Origin: Rariglobus sp967755175
GTDB lineage: Bacteria > Verrucomicrobiota > Verrucomicrobiia > Opitutales > Opitutaceae
Assembly (NCBI GenBank): GCA_967755175.1
Contig: CBRAFO010000004.1
Span: 1 to 64,000, forward strand
Direction of reading: 5' to 3'
Length of the DNA: 64,000 bases
Shown here one piece after another: positions 46,211-55,507 of the stretch (position 1 is the first letter of the stretch; each line of letters begins with the position of its first letter). The notes under the pieces were generated by a model, which saw only the letters and a program-made list of their open reading frames with translations, searched no databases and was not told the DNA's origin. Both the position numbers and the translations under genes were made by a program.

Positions 46211-47641
46211 ATGCAAACGACCCAATCGCTCCGCCGCACCAAGATTATCTTTACGCTCGGGCCTGCCAGCCAAAGCGAAGAGATGCTGGAAAAGCTGATT
46301 CGCGGAGGCGTTGACGTCGCCCGCCTCAACATGGCGCATGGCAACCACGAGTGGACACGCGCGGTTATCCGTCGCATTCGCGCCGTTTCGAAGAAGGTCG
46401 GCCGCGAGATCGGCATCATGATGGACATTAAAGGCCCCGAGATTCGCACCGGCGATGTCGAGGCTCCCATCGAGCTGAAAGAAGGAGAAATTTTCGACTT
46501 CACCGTCCGCCCCGGCGACCGTGATGGCGGCGTGGAAATACGGTCCGTCAACGTTAACTACCAAGACCTGGTCAACGACATCCATGTCGGCGACATCGTG
46601 CTCGTGGACAGCGGTCTCATGCGTTTCGAGGTGCTGGAGCGGAACAACAACCACATCCGCTGCAAGGTTCTCACCCCCGGCGCGCTGAGCTCTCGCCGCC
46701 ACATCAATCTCCCGGGCGTGAAGGTGAACCTCCCGTCCTTCACTGAGAAAGACCGCCTCGACACCTTGATGGGCATCGAGGAAGGCATCGATTTCGTCGC
46801 GCTGTCATTCGTCCGCGAAGCCAAGGACATCCACCAGCTCCGCGAATTCCTCTCCCTTAATAAGTCCAAGGCCAAGATCATCGCCAAAATCGAGGACCAG
46901 ACGGCCATCTCTAACCTCGATGAGATCATTCAGGCAACCGACTCCCTGATGGTTGCCCGCGGCGATCTGGGCATCGAGTGCCCGCTGGAAGATCTGCCCG
47001 TGATCCAGCGCCGCGCCGTGAAATCCTGCTTCAATCAAGGCAAGCCGGTGATCATCGCGACTCACACGCTCGAATCGATGATCAGCTCGCCCGTCCCGAC
47101 TCGCGCCGAGATCACCGACGTCGCCAACGCCGTTTACGAAAAAGCCGACTGCGTCATGCTCTCCGGCGAAACCACCGTGGGCAAATACCCCCTCGAATGC
47201 GTGCAGATCCTCGACAAGATCGCCCGTCGTATCGAACAGGAAGGCCCGTTCGAATTCGCCGAACCCGAGTATGTGGACGGCGACAAGCTCAAGCTCCTGC
47301 ACTCCGCCGTGCTCCTCGGCCACCAGATGCCCGGCTCCGCGCTGCTCACCTTTACGCGCCAGGGTTTCATGGCCGCCGGCCTCGCCGCGTTGCGCCCCGC
47401 CCTCGTGCCGATCTACGCGATGACCAACTCGGTGGACACCCTGCGTCAGTTGCGCCTGTTGCGCAGCGTCGAGCCGTTCATGCTGGCGCTCGACACCGAG
47501 CCCAACGACACCATTGAAAACGCCATAGACATCCTCAAGCGGGCGGGCCGCGTCGAGCATGGCGACAAGCTCATCATCGCCACCGACATCCTCACGGCCG
47601 ATCGCCTCGTCGATAGCGTGCAGCTTCGCATCGTGCGTTAA
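46211..47641 (+). CDS. pyk: Pyruvate kinase
   Basis: Converts PEP and ADP to pyruvate and ATP. The 476-residue protein has RRTKIIFTLGPAS at the start, the catalytic barrel with GIMMDIKGPEIRTG, AKIEDQTAI, the magnesium-binding VARGDLGIECPLEDLP and LSGETTVGKYP, then the C-terminal domain (DTIENAIDILKRAGR). The ATG at 46211 is preferred for the canonical N-terminus. It ends at a strong terminator shared with the convergent galactosidase gene. Confidence 0.97.
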   Translation: MQTTQSLRRTKIIFTLGPASQSEEMLEKLIRGGVDVARLNMAHGNHEWTRAVIRRIRAVSKKVGREIGIMMDIKGPEIRTGDVEAPIELKEGEIFDFTVRPGDRDGGVEIRSVNVNYQDLVNDIHVGDIVLVDSGLMRFEVLERNNNHIRCKVLTPGALSSRRHINLPGVKVNLPSFTEKDRLDTLMGIEEGIDFVALSFVREAKDIHQLREFLSLNKSKAKIIAKIEDQTAISNLDEIIQATDSLMVARGDLGIECPLEDLPVIQRRAVKSCFNQGKPVIIATHTLESMISSPVPTRAEITDVANAVYEKADCVMLSGETTVGKYPLECVQILDKIARRIEQEGPFEFAEPEYVDGDKLKLLHSAVLLGHQMPGSALLTFTRQGFMAAGLAALRPALVPIYAMTNSVDTLRQLRLLRSVEPFMLALDTEPNDTIENAIDILKRAGRVEHGDKLIIATDILTADRLVDSVQLRIVR

Positions 47642-47675
47642 CCCGCACCGGGCGACCTTCAAACGTCGAAAAATA

Positions 47676-47711
47676 AAAAGGGCCGGCGGGAAAAACCCGC
47701 CGGCCTTTTTT
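47676..47711. terminator. Bidirectional terminator between pyk and GH36
   Basis: An 11-bp perfect stem GGCCGGCGGG (with flanking A and T) around AAAAA, with an A-run on the left and T-run on the right, so it works in both directions. It serves pyk (plus) and the GH36 gene (minus). Confidence 0.93.
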
Positions 47712-47764
47712 GTGTCGAGCTGAACGAACTCACTGAGCTCGTTCAGCATCAGTCCGGCGACCGA

Positions 47765-49930
47765 TTAGCCGAGCTGCAGCAGCCAAGCTTGCGCGGTGAA
47801 ATCGCCCGAGATCGTCAGGCAGAGTTCGTTGCCCTGAACCTTGGCGGCGACACCGCCGGGAGCCGCAAAGCCGTCGGTAGTTGTCCAACCCTTGCCCGTC
47901 GGCAACGGCACGCGCACTTCCGCCGGAGCTTTGGCGAACGCATGGACCACGATGGCCACAGAGCGGCCATCTGCGGAGGTGCGCACCATTGCCTGCCAAC
48001 CGCTCGGGTGCCGCCAGCTCGGTCCGATGTCGCCCTGGCGACGGCTGACACCGCGCTTGAGCAGCGGAGCGATGCGACCGTAGAAGGCCATCGACGCCTG
48101 AACCAGTTGCCACTGCGGAGCGGTGAGGCCGGAGATTTCGCCCGACAGACACATGCGGCCGAGGAAAGTCGCCGCGAGGCTGTAAGCCAGACGCTGGTCA
48201 GTGTCGGAGCGATGCAGCACCGCCCAAATCTGATTTTGGCGGGGGAGGATCAGGCGATGGAGATTGGCCGCGATGAGCGGGATCTCGACCAACTCGTGCG
48301 CGTCGGAGAACGACGACATGGCGGTGCGCTCCATCATCGAGGGCTCAAGGCGATGTCCGCCGGAGGAGCAGTTTTCGATGACCAAATGCGGCAGTCGGGC
48401 GCGGATTTTTTCGAAGAAACGATAGACGCCGTAGATGTGGCGGCGCAGACCTTCACCGAGCGAACCAGCACCTTCGCAGCCGAGGCCGATGGTCTCGTTG
48501 TAGTCCACCTTCAGATACCCGAAACCGCAGCTCTCCAAGAGATCGATCACGTGTTCAGTGAGGAAGTCCAAGGCGACGGGATCATTGAGATCCCAGAAGC
48601 GGCGGCTGCGCACGGTGACAGGGATGCCGTCGCGTTTGAGCATATGATCGACGAGCGAGAACGCCACCGAGGCGTCACCCACTGTTTCCATCTCGAACCA
48701 GAGGCCCGGGATGATGCCACGCGCCTTGATGGCGGCCGCCGTGGCGGCGAGACCCTCGGGGAAGAGTTTCACGCTGGGAACCCAATCGCCGTGACCGTTG
48801 CCCCAGTCTCCGCGCTCGCCCTTATACCAACCCGCGTCGATCACGAGGTAACGCACGTCGGAGCCGCTCAGGCGGTCGGCGATGGCGAGCACTTTGTCAT
48901 GCCCCGGATCGCCCCAGGTGGTGCACCATTCGTTGAAGATGATCGGGAGGCTTTGCTCGACGGCAGGCTGAGTTTCAACCGCGCGATCTTGCAACGCGGT
49001 GAGGCGGTCGCAGGCCTCGTCGAGTCCGCCCGCGACGCACGTGAGGCGCGCAGGAGGCGAATCGATGCGTTCGCCGGACACGAGGGTCTTCATCCAGTGG
49101 CCAAACTCACGGTCGGCGAGACCGCCGGAGAGACACACATCGTCATGTTGGCGGAACACCTCCAGCTGCCACGAACCGGCCCAGACGAGTTGCGCGGCCC
49201 AAGTGACGCCCGCTTGGGTGTCCTCGATGGCGGCGAACGGGAACCACTTGCGCACCGGCATAGAGCCGATCTGGCCAAAGCGTTCGCTGAACATGCCCGC
49301 GCCGCTCCAGGAGCGTTCGAGATGGAGTTCTTCGAGGGTGCGGGTTTCGAGACGACCCTCGGCGCTCCACACGGAACGAAAACGGTGCACACTCATGCGG
49401 CCGGGCGCGTCGTCGGCGGCGAAAGGAGTCAGGCCGCCCAGGGAAAAGCTGGTGAGCAACTCCAACGTGACGGGCTGCGCCGCGCCGTTGATGAATGCCG
49501 ACTCGATCTCCACGGCGGCGTCGCCGTCATACCAAGAAAGGCGGTGCTCAATGCGATGTCCGGCGGCGCTAGCCAGCACCGTCAGGATCGTGGTGCGGTT
49601 GCCGACTCGCGACTCGTTCTGGCTCTCGAAACGAAACGCGTCCACCGACGGCGAACTGCGCAGCGTGTGGCCTTGGGAAAACGCACCGGGATACGAATCA
49701 CCGACGAGCTTCACGTGGACGAGCGGATCGAGCACCCAAGCGGCCGGCGGCACCGGGTCCGGGCCGGAGTCGATGTAGAACTCGCCGGCCAGCGTGGCGC
49801 GACGGGTGGCGATTTCACCAAGGCGTGCGGTCGGCACGAGTTGCAGGCCAACGCGCTGGGTCGCGGTGTCGCGCAGATAGCGGATCGTCGTGTCGGCGAC
49901 GTTCCATGAGGAGAGCAATTCGCAGGGCAT
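47765..49930 (-). CDS. GH36 alpha-galactosidase
   Basis: A 721-residue cytosolic-type glycosidase releasing alpha-linked galactose. The catalytic nucleophile Asp476 lies in YLKVDYNETIG and the acid/base Asp543 in SSFSDAHELVE; the IENCSSGGHR motif between them is also typical. An N-terminal beta-sandwich and a C-terminal beta domain complete the family layout. No signal peptide is seen at the chosen ATG (49930). An almost full-length open frame exists on the other strand and is judged to be a shadow. Confidence 0.92.
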   Translation of the reverse strand: MPCELLSSWNVADTTIRYLRDTATQRVGLQLVPTARLGEIATRRATLAGEFYIDSGPDPVPPAAWVLDPLVHVKLVGDSYPGAFSQGHTLRSSPSVDAFRFESQNESRVGNRTTILTVLASAAGHRIEHRLSWYDGDAAVEIESAFINGAAQPVTLELLTSFSLGGLTPFAADDAPGRMSVHRFRSVWSAEGRLETRTLEELHLERSWSGAGMFSERFGQIGSMPVRKWFPFAAIEDTQAGVTWAAQLVWAGSWQLEVFRQHDDVCLSGGLADREFGHWMKTLVSGERIDSPPARLTCVAGGLDEACDRLTALQDRAVETQPAVEQSLPIIFNEWCTTWGDPGHDKVLAIADRLSGSDVRYLVIDAGWYKGERGDWGNGHGDWVPSVKLFPEGLAATAAAIKARGIIPGLWFEMETVGDASVAFSLVDHMLKRDGIPVTVRSRRFWDLNDPVALDFLTEHVIDLLESCGFGYLKVDYNETIGLGCEGAGSLGEGLRRHIYGVYRFFEKIRARLPHLVIENCSSGGHRLEPSMMERTAMSSFSDAHELVEIPLIAANLHRLILPRQNQIWAVLHRSDTDQRLAYSLAATFLGRMCLSGEISGLTAPQWQLVQASMAFYGRIAPLLKRGVSRRQGDIGPSWRHPSGWQAMVRTSADGRSVAIVVHAFAKAPAEVRVPLPTGKGWTTTDGFAAPGGVAAKVQGNELCLTISGDFTAQAWLLQLG

Positions 49931-50237
49931 GGGAAGGGTTGGATTCAGGACGTTGGAAAACGGGCGTTCCCGATGAGCATCGAGATTCCAAATACACCTT
50001 AGCTCAAATGCCTTGGGCATAAGCAAGCCGGAGCGCCGGTCGGCACGAGATTCATGCGCGCTCAGCTTTGAAATCAGGTTTCAGCCGACCTCCCTGATCG
50101 ATGGCGGACCGAGAGTAGTTTCAAACCGTTAACCATGTAACTTACCTGTTGCGTCGATGTCCCTCGGCTGCACGATTCCGGTCCCCCTTAGCTACTCTTT
50201 CACGCGCGGCTGCACACCAATCACGCGTCATTCCCGA
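49931..50237. other. Divergent promoter region, GH36 and Exb operon 2
   Basis: 307 bp between two divergent starts. It must contain both promoters. No gene, repeat or clear consensus promoter is seen; short dyads such as GGTTTCAGCCGACC are present. Confidence 0.5.
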
Positions 50238-52886
50238 ATGATCACCCCTTCGCGTTCCCTTCGTCACCATAGCTGGCTCGCAGCCGGATTGCTCGCGCTT
50301 GGCTCGATCTCGGCGCCCGAAGCGTTCGCCCAAGCCGCCGGCGCCCCCCAATCGCTCGACGTCATGTTCAAGCAGGGTGCCGATGCGTTCACCAGCGGCA
50401 ACTATGACCGCACGATCTCCCTCTTCACCGAGATCCTAAAACAGGCAAAACCCAGCCCGCGACTGGAGCCGGTTCAGTTCACGATCGCAGCCGCCAAACT
50501 CCAGAAAGGCGACAACGCCGGAGCGATCGAGTCCTTCCGCGCCTACCTCCAACTCTACCCCGCCGGCGCCCAGCTCAACGACGCCCGCATCGGCCTCACC
50601 ACCGCGTTCATCAATGCCGGCCGCATGCCGGAAGCTCAAGCCGCTCTCGCGTCACTCTCCAATCTGCGTTCCGGCCGGGATGGCTTGGATAATTACGCTG
50701 GCATCCTCGGCCTGACGCTTCAGATCGCGGACGCCCTTCTCGATTCGAAGACCGACGCCGCCCCCGAACCGCAGAAGACCCGTGAAGCATTGGCGCTTCT
50801 TCAGCAGGCACCCGACCGCGCCCAGATCATCACGCTGCAAAGCCGGCGTATTCGTGAACTCTCCGCGTTGTTCGAGCAGGCCAACGCCTTGGTCGGCTCC
50901 TCGGGCGCCGAGAGCAATCTCGCCTCGAATCGCGACAACCTCGCCGTGCGACTCAAGTCCGCCAAGGCCGCGCTGAAGCAGGTCGAGGACTCCGATACGT
51001 TCGACCTGCCCCGACTCCTCCGCCAAGCCCGCTGCCATCTCGCACTCAACGAGCCCTGGCATGCCATGGTGATTTCACAGGACATCATCGCACGTTTCCC
51101 GAGTTCGCCGGATCGTGCGTATGCGCTGCACACCTTGGTCATTGCCCGCCGCGAAGTCGGCCCACCGCAAAAAGCGCTGAAACTCTGCCAAGAGTTCCTC
51201 GCCGCGTTCCCGACCAACGCGCTCTCTGGAGAAGTGTCCGCCATCGCCGGCCAACTCGCCTCCCAACTGGATGACAACTCCAGCGCCATCGACTTCTTCG
51301 GAAAGGCCTTGGAGGGAAGCCAGGGAAAGTTCCGAGAAAACCTCCTGATCCAACTGGGTAACACCTACTTCAGCACAGGCGCATGGGCTCAGGCTCGCGA
51401 CATGTTTGAGCGTTACCTGCAGGAATTCCCCTCCGGCCAATCGGCCGACAATATCGCCTATCGCTCCGCCCTCACATGGTTTTTGGATACCGGCGATTCC
51501 GACCGCTACGGCAAAGCCGAGAAAGCCATCCAGGCCTTCGTCGATAAGCACCCATCCAGTGCTTATCTCTCCGACGCCCGTTACCGCTTGGCCGTCTGCC
51601 AATTCGCCTTTCAAGAATACAAGAAGGCGATCGCGGCCTGTGAAAGCTGGGAAACCAGCTTCCCTACCGACGGCCAACTCTCCGAGGTCTTATCGCTCAA
51701 AGGCGACGTGCAGAAAACCATCACCGAGACCGACGCCGCCCTCGAAACGTATCTGCGCGCCGCCAGCGTCGCCTCCAGCGACGAGGTCCTGAGCTACACC
51801 CTCGGCGAAGCCGGCCGCATCCTTGAACAAAAGAAGGACTGGACCCGACTGGCCTCCGTCTTCTCCGGCCAGATTGATCGCCAGCCCGACAGCAAGCTCT
51901 CCATGGGCTGGTATTACTGGGTGGCGCGCGCCAAAGCCCGCGCCGGACAGACCACCGAAGCCTGGGAGTTTCTCGCCGACCACGTAGGCCTGCAGATCGC
52001 CAATCCCGCCAACGAAGACGTCGAGAAAATCCTCGAACTCATGGCGCAGATCCGCGCCCGTGAACGCCCGGCAGCCGACGCCGCGACACCGGTCTCCCCC
52101 GCGGACCAGCTTTCCAGCCGTCTCAAGCTCGAAGGCAACCCTCCAGTCCTCGTCGGTGCCCGCGTGCGTTACTACCAGTCCCGCGTGCTGGATCTCTCCC
52201 GCAAACCCGACGAAGCCGCCAAACTTCTGCTCGCCCTCGGACGCGAGTTCCCCGCCGACCAGATGAGCGCCGCACTGCTCGCCGCTGCCGGCGAAGCTCT
52301 CTATAAGGACGGTGATGTCGCTCGCGCCACGCCGTTCTTCACCACGTTGCTTGAGCGCTTCCCCTCCTCCGAATACCGCGACTGCGCTTGGGTGGGCTTG
52401 GGCAACCTCGCCCTTGATCGTAATGAACCCGATGTCGCCCTCGGATACTTCGATGACGCCATCAAGAAGGCCGGCGCAGTCCATCGTCAGCGCGAAGCCA
52501 CCGTCGGCCAAGCCCGCAGCCAGTTCGCCCTCGGTCGCCTCGCCGACGCCACCAAACTCTTCGAGCTGATCGCCGGAGCCAAGGAATGGCGCGGCGAAGC
52601 CACCGCCCTCAGCCTCTACTACCTCGGTCAAATCGCGGTGCAACAAGGCGACCTTCCCAAGGGCATCGCGTTTTTCCAACGCGTTTTCGTAAGCCAGGTT
52701 CGTTACACGGAGTGGGTTGCCAAATCCTACCTCGCCAGCGGGCGTGCCTTTGAGGTCCTCGGCAAAAAGCCCGAGGCCGCCAAGACCTATTACGAAATGT
52801 TGCGCAACGAACGCCTGAAGGACCGCCCCGAGCTCGCGGAAGCGCGCACCCGTATCAAAGACATCGACCCTGCCTACACCCCATGA
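50238..52886 (+). CDS. Secreted TPR protein, first gene of Exb operon 2
   Basis: An 882-residue protein with a signal peptide (SWLAAGLLALGSISAPEAFAQ) and tetratricopeptide-like repeats along its length; clear units include DVMFKQGADAFTSGNYDRTI near the start and LGNLALDRNEPDVALGYFDD near 735. The N-terminal repeats recall the YbgF/CpoB and YfiO style. It heads a tight operon and overlaps the next gene by 4 nt. Together with its neighbours it resembles the minus-strand set at 4667-9268, which also begins with a large secreted TPR protein. Confidence 0.88.
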   Translation: MITPSRSLRHHSWLAAGLLALGSISAPEAFAQAAGAPQSLDVMFKQGADAFTSGNYDRTISLFTEILKQAKPSPRLEPVQFTIAAAKLQKGDNAGAIESFRAYLQLYPAGAQLNDARIGLTTAFINAGRMPEAQAALASLSNLRSGRDGLDNYAGILGLTLQIADALLDSKTDAAPEPQKTREALALLQQAPDRAQIITLQSRRIRELSALFEQANALVGSSGAESNLASNRDNLAVRLKSAKAALKQVEDSDTFDLPRLLRQARCHLALNEPWHAMVISQDIIARFPSSPDRAYALHTLVIARREVGPPQKALKLCQEFLAAFPTNALSGEVSAIAGQLASQLDDNSSAIDFFGKALEGSQGKFRENLLIQLGNTYFSTGAWAQARDMFERYLQEFPSGQSADNIAYRSALTWFLDTGDSDRYGKAEKAIQAFVDKHPSSAYLSDARYRLAVCQFAFQEYKKAIAACESWETSFPTDGQLSEVLSLKGDVQKTITETDAALETYLRAASVASSDEVLSYTLGEAGRILEQKKDWTRLASVFSGQIDRQPDSKLSMGWYYWVARAKARAGQTTEAWEFLADHVGLQIANPANEDVEKILELMAQIRARERPAADAATPVSPADQLSSRLKLEGNPPVLVGARVRYYQSRVLDLSRKPDEAAKLLLALGREFPADQMSAALLAAAGEALYKDGDVARATPFFTTLLERFPSSEYRDCAWVGLGNLALDRNEPDVALGYFDDAIKKAGAVHRQREATVGQARSQFALGRLADATKLFELIAGAKEWRGEATALSLYYLGQIAVQQGDLPKGIAFFQRVFVSQVRYTEWVAKSYLASGRAFEVLGKKPEAAKTYYEMLRNERLKDRPELAEARTRIKDIDPAYTP

Positions 52887-53698
52887 GCCGCCTTTCCGTT
52901 TTCGCCACGTTGGCCCTCCTTCACGCCGCCACGCTCGGCACGGCGTGGAGCCAGACGTTTTACTTCAATGATGGCCGCAAAGCCTCCATGCCTGAGGCGC
53001 GCATCAAAGGCAGCAACATCATCATCCCCCTGCAGCTGAAAGATGCCGAGGGCGGCTCGGCCGAGCAGACACTTCCCATCTCCAGCCTCAAACGCATCGA
53101 CTGGCCTGCACCGGCCGCCATCGCCCAAGCCGAGGACGACCTCAAGGCGGGCAAACCGGCCGACGCGCTCAAAAAGATAACCGGCGTCTTGGGTGAACAG
53201 GAACCGCTTCGCGAAGTTCCCGGCTCCTGGTGGGCGCAAGGCGCCATCGTCAAGACCGTCGCGCTCGCCCGTCTGGGTCGGGACGTCGATGCCGACGTGA
53301 TGATCGTCCTCATGCGCCGCGCCAACGTCGATCCCGACACCATCGGCCGCGGTGAAATCGCCGTCGTGGACTATCTCGTCTCGACCGGCAAAACCGACGA
53401 AGCCAACACCCGGTTGGAAAAGATCCAGAGATCCGTCTCCGACGACGCCAGCCTGGCCGCCGTCGCCATCACCAAGGGTCAGATTTTCGAACGCGCCGGC
53501 CGCACCGAGGACGCCCTGCTCTCCTACCTTCGCGTGCCGGTGTATTACGCCTCCGAAGACGGCAAAATGCCCACCGCCCTCCTCGGAGCCCTTCGTGCCT
53601 TTCGCAAGCTCGGCGACGAAACCCGCGCCGCCGACACTCTCAAAACCCTGACGACCCGCTATCCCGATTCACCCGAAGCCGCTCAAGCCAAACGCTAA
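52883..53698 (+). CDS. Secreted protein with TPR-like helices
   Basis: A 271-residue protein with a signal peptide ending near TAWSQ, a short beta-type segment (FYFNDGRKASMPEARIKGSN) and then helical repeats with TKGQIFERAGRTEDALLSYL. It overlaps the preceding TPR gene and is 27 nt from the ExbB gene, so it is likely part of the same periplasmic complex. No enzyme motif seen. Confidence 0.83.
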   Translation: MSRLSVFATLALLHAATLGTAWSQTFYFNDGRKASMPEARIKGSNIIIPLQLKDAEGGSAEQTLPISSLKRIDWPAPAAIAQAEDDLKAGKPADALKKITGVLGEQEPLREVPGSWWAQGAIVKTVALARLGRDVDADVMIVLMRRANVDPDTIGRGEIAVVDYLVSTGKTDEANTRLEKIQRSVSDDASLAAVAITKGQIFERAGRTEDALLSYLRVPVYYASEDGKMPTALLGALRAFRKLGDETRAADTLKTLTTRYPDSPEAAQAKR

Positions 53699-53725
53699 CG
53701 TCCCACTCTCGTTTAATTTTCTAAA

Positions 53726-54583
53726 ATGAACACCCTGCCTGCCCGCCCCACCTCGTTTCTCAAGACGAACGCCGTCGCGACCACGCTCTTCACCAGCCTC
53801 GTGGTGCTGACTCTCGCCCACCCGGCCATAGCCCAAGAAGCCGCCGCCGCCACCACCGAAGCCGCTGTCGTCCACAGTAAAACCCTCTACGAACGCATCA
53901 TGGTGGCCGGCCCCGCCTTCATGGGCATGCTGTTCACCGCCTCCATGTGCATGGTCTGGCTCGTCCTCGATGGCATCATGAAGACGTCCTACAAAAAACT
54001 CGTCCCGCCGACCGTCGTGGCCGCCGTGCGCCAAAGCCTCATCGACGGTGATTACGAAAGCGCGACCCACGTCACCACTGCCTCTGAGACCGTGTTTGGC
54101 GAAGTCGCTGCCGCTGCCTTCACCAAAGTCGGCCTCGGCAAGGATGCGACCGACGACGCGATCTTCGAAGAACTCGAACGCACCCGCGCCGTTTTCCTCT
54201 CCCGCATCAGCTACCTGTCCGTTATCGGCGTTATCACGCCCATGATCGGCCTCACCGGCACGGTGTTCGGCATGATCCACGCCTTCGACACCCTCGGCTC
54301 CTCCGGCGTCGGCGATCCCGCCAAGCTCTCCGAGGCCATCGGCGAGGTGCTCGTGTGCACCGGCGGCGGCCTCGTGGTCGCCATCCCCGCCTTCGCGTTT
54401 TACTACGTGCTGCGTAACCGCATCTCCGCGGGCTTCCGCCATGTGCAGGTTGAGATCAACGAGATCTTCCACCACCTGCCTTACGAATACCTCACCGGCC
54501 TCCGCCTCGAAACCGACGCCTTCATCCCCGCGCCGCCCCGCCCGGTTGCGACGGCCTCCGCCGAAGAAGCCGCCTCGGCCTAA
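53726..54583 (+). CDS. MotA/TolQ/ExbB proton channel family protein
   Basis: A 285-residue motor subunit with a signal-like first segment (residues about 12-36), membrane helices at about 60-82, 162-185 and 212-232, and the signature LSVIGVITPMIGLTGTVFGM. The extra N-terminal segment is common in ExbB proteins of this type. The next two genes encode ExbD proteins, so a complete ion-driven module is present. Confidence 0.94.
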   Translation: MNTLPARPTSFLKTNAVATTLFTSLVVLTLAHPAIAQEAAAATTEAAVVHSKTLYERIMVAGPAFMGMLFTASMCMVWLVLDGIMKTSYKKLVPPTVVAAVRQSLIDGDYESATHVTTASETVFGEVAAAAFTKVGLGKDATDDAIFEELERTRAVFLSRISYLSVIGVITPMIGLTGTVFGMIHAFDTLGSSGVGDPAKLSEAIGEVLVCTGGGLVVAIPAFAFYYVLRNRISAGFRHVQVEINEIFHHLPYEYLTGLRLETDAFIPAPPRPVATASAEEAASA

Positions 54584-54604
54584 CCCTCAACCCCCACCAC
54601 CACC

Positions 54605-55033
54605 ATGGCCGGAGGAGGTTCAGGCGACGGCGAGGAGCCGGAGTTCCAGATCGCGCCGATGATCGACGTGCTGCTCGTGCTGCTCATTTTCTTCATGAGC
54701 TCCATCACGAAGCAGGTCGCCCGTGTGGATAAATCCATCACGTTGCCCGTCGCTCAAAACGCCGCCAAACGCGACAGCGCCCGCGACGAATCCATCATCA
54801 ACGTGCGTTGGGACCCGGTGAAAAAGCAGGCGTCCTACCTCTTCGAGGATAAGCCCTACGATCAGCTCGAACCGGTCGTGCCGATGCTCACAGAGCGGCA
54901 GAATGCCTCCCATAAACACCGCCTCGTGATCCGCGGTGAACGTTTGGTGCCCGCCGAGCAGATTTCCCTCGCCATGGCCGCTGCCGCCTCGGCCGGCATT
55001 GCCGACATCACCTTCGCCGTCTCCCCCCGTTAA
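54605..55033 (+). CDS. ExbD/TolR-type protein (first copy)
   Basis: A 142-residue single-pass protein. The membrane helix begins with QIAPMIDVLLVLLIFFM, including the conserved Asp that carries protons. The periplasmic domain has the LVIRGERLVPAEQISLAMAAA end typical of the family. It follows ExbB by 21 nt and is 3 nt before a second ExbD gene. Confidence 0.94.
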   Translation: MAGGGSGDGEEPEFQIAPMIDVLLVLLIFFMSSITKQVARVDKSITLPVAQNAAKRDSARDESIINVRWDPVKKQASYLFEDKPYDQLEPVVPMLTERQNASHKHRLVIRGERLVPAEQISLAMAAAASAGIADITFAVSPR

Positions 55034-55036
55034 TCC

Positions 55037-55492
55037 ATGAGCCGCCACCGCCGCAGACGACACGTAGAAGCCGCCGGAGACTTGGGCTTTCAAATCGCCC
55101 CCATGATCGACGTGGTCTTCGTGATCCTCGTCTTCTTCATGTCGCTCACCGCGACGGTGAAAATCGAGGCCGAGCTCAACACCAAGCTCCCGGGCAACGC
55201 TACCACCTCCGCTGCCGTCGAGTTCCCCGATGAACAGACCATCACCATCGAAGCTGGTGGACAGGTTCTGCTCAACGACGAGCCCTACGATGGCCCGAAC
55301 GATCCGGCGATGACCAAGCTCACCGGGACACTCATGAAGCTGAAGGCGAACTCCGACAACGCCAAGACACTCCTGCTCATCACCATCTCCAGCGACCCGA
55401 AGGCGCCCTACTACCGCACGATCGACGTGCTCAACGCCCTCGCCGCCGCCGAAATCAGCAACGTCACCTTTACGGTGGAAGACGGCTTCTGA
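55037..55492 (+). CDS. ExbD/TolR-type protein (second copy)
   Basis: A 151-residue single-pass protein with an Arg-rich cytoplasmic start and the membrane motif QIAPMIDVVFVILVFFMSL, retaining the Asp. The periplasmic part is larger than in the first copy and ends DVLNALAAAEISNVTFTVEDG. Two different ExbD proteins beside one ExbB suggest a heteromeric stator core. Confidence 0.94.
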   Translation: MSRHRRRRHVEAAGDLGFQIAPMIDVVFVILVFFMSLTATVKIEAELNTKLPGNATTSAAVEFPDEQTITIEAGGQVLLNDEPYDGPNDPAMTKLTGTLMKLKANSDNAKTLLLITISSDPKAPYYRTIDVLNALAAAEISNVTFTVEDGF

Positions 55493-55507
55493 TCCGCATC
55501 CCGCACC

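Noticed and set aside
47789..49909. Long open frame on the plus strand opposite the GH36 gene
   Set aside because: It mirrors a well-supported galactosidase, its translation is low in recognisable motifs, and long antisense frames are expected at this GC content.
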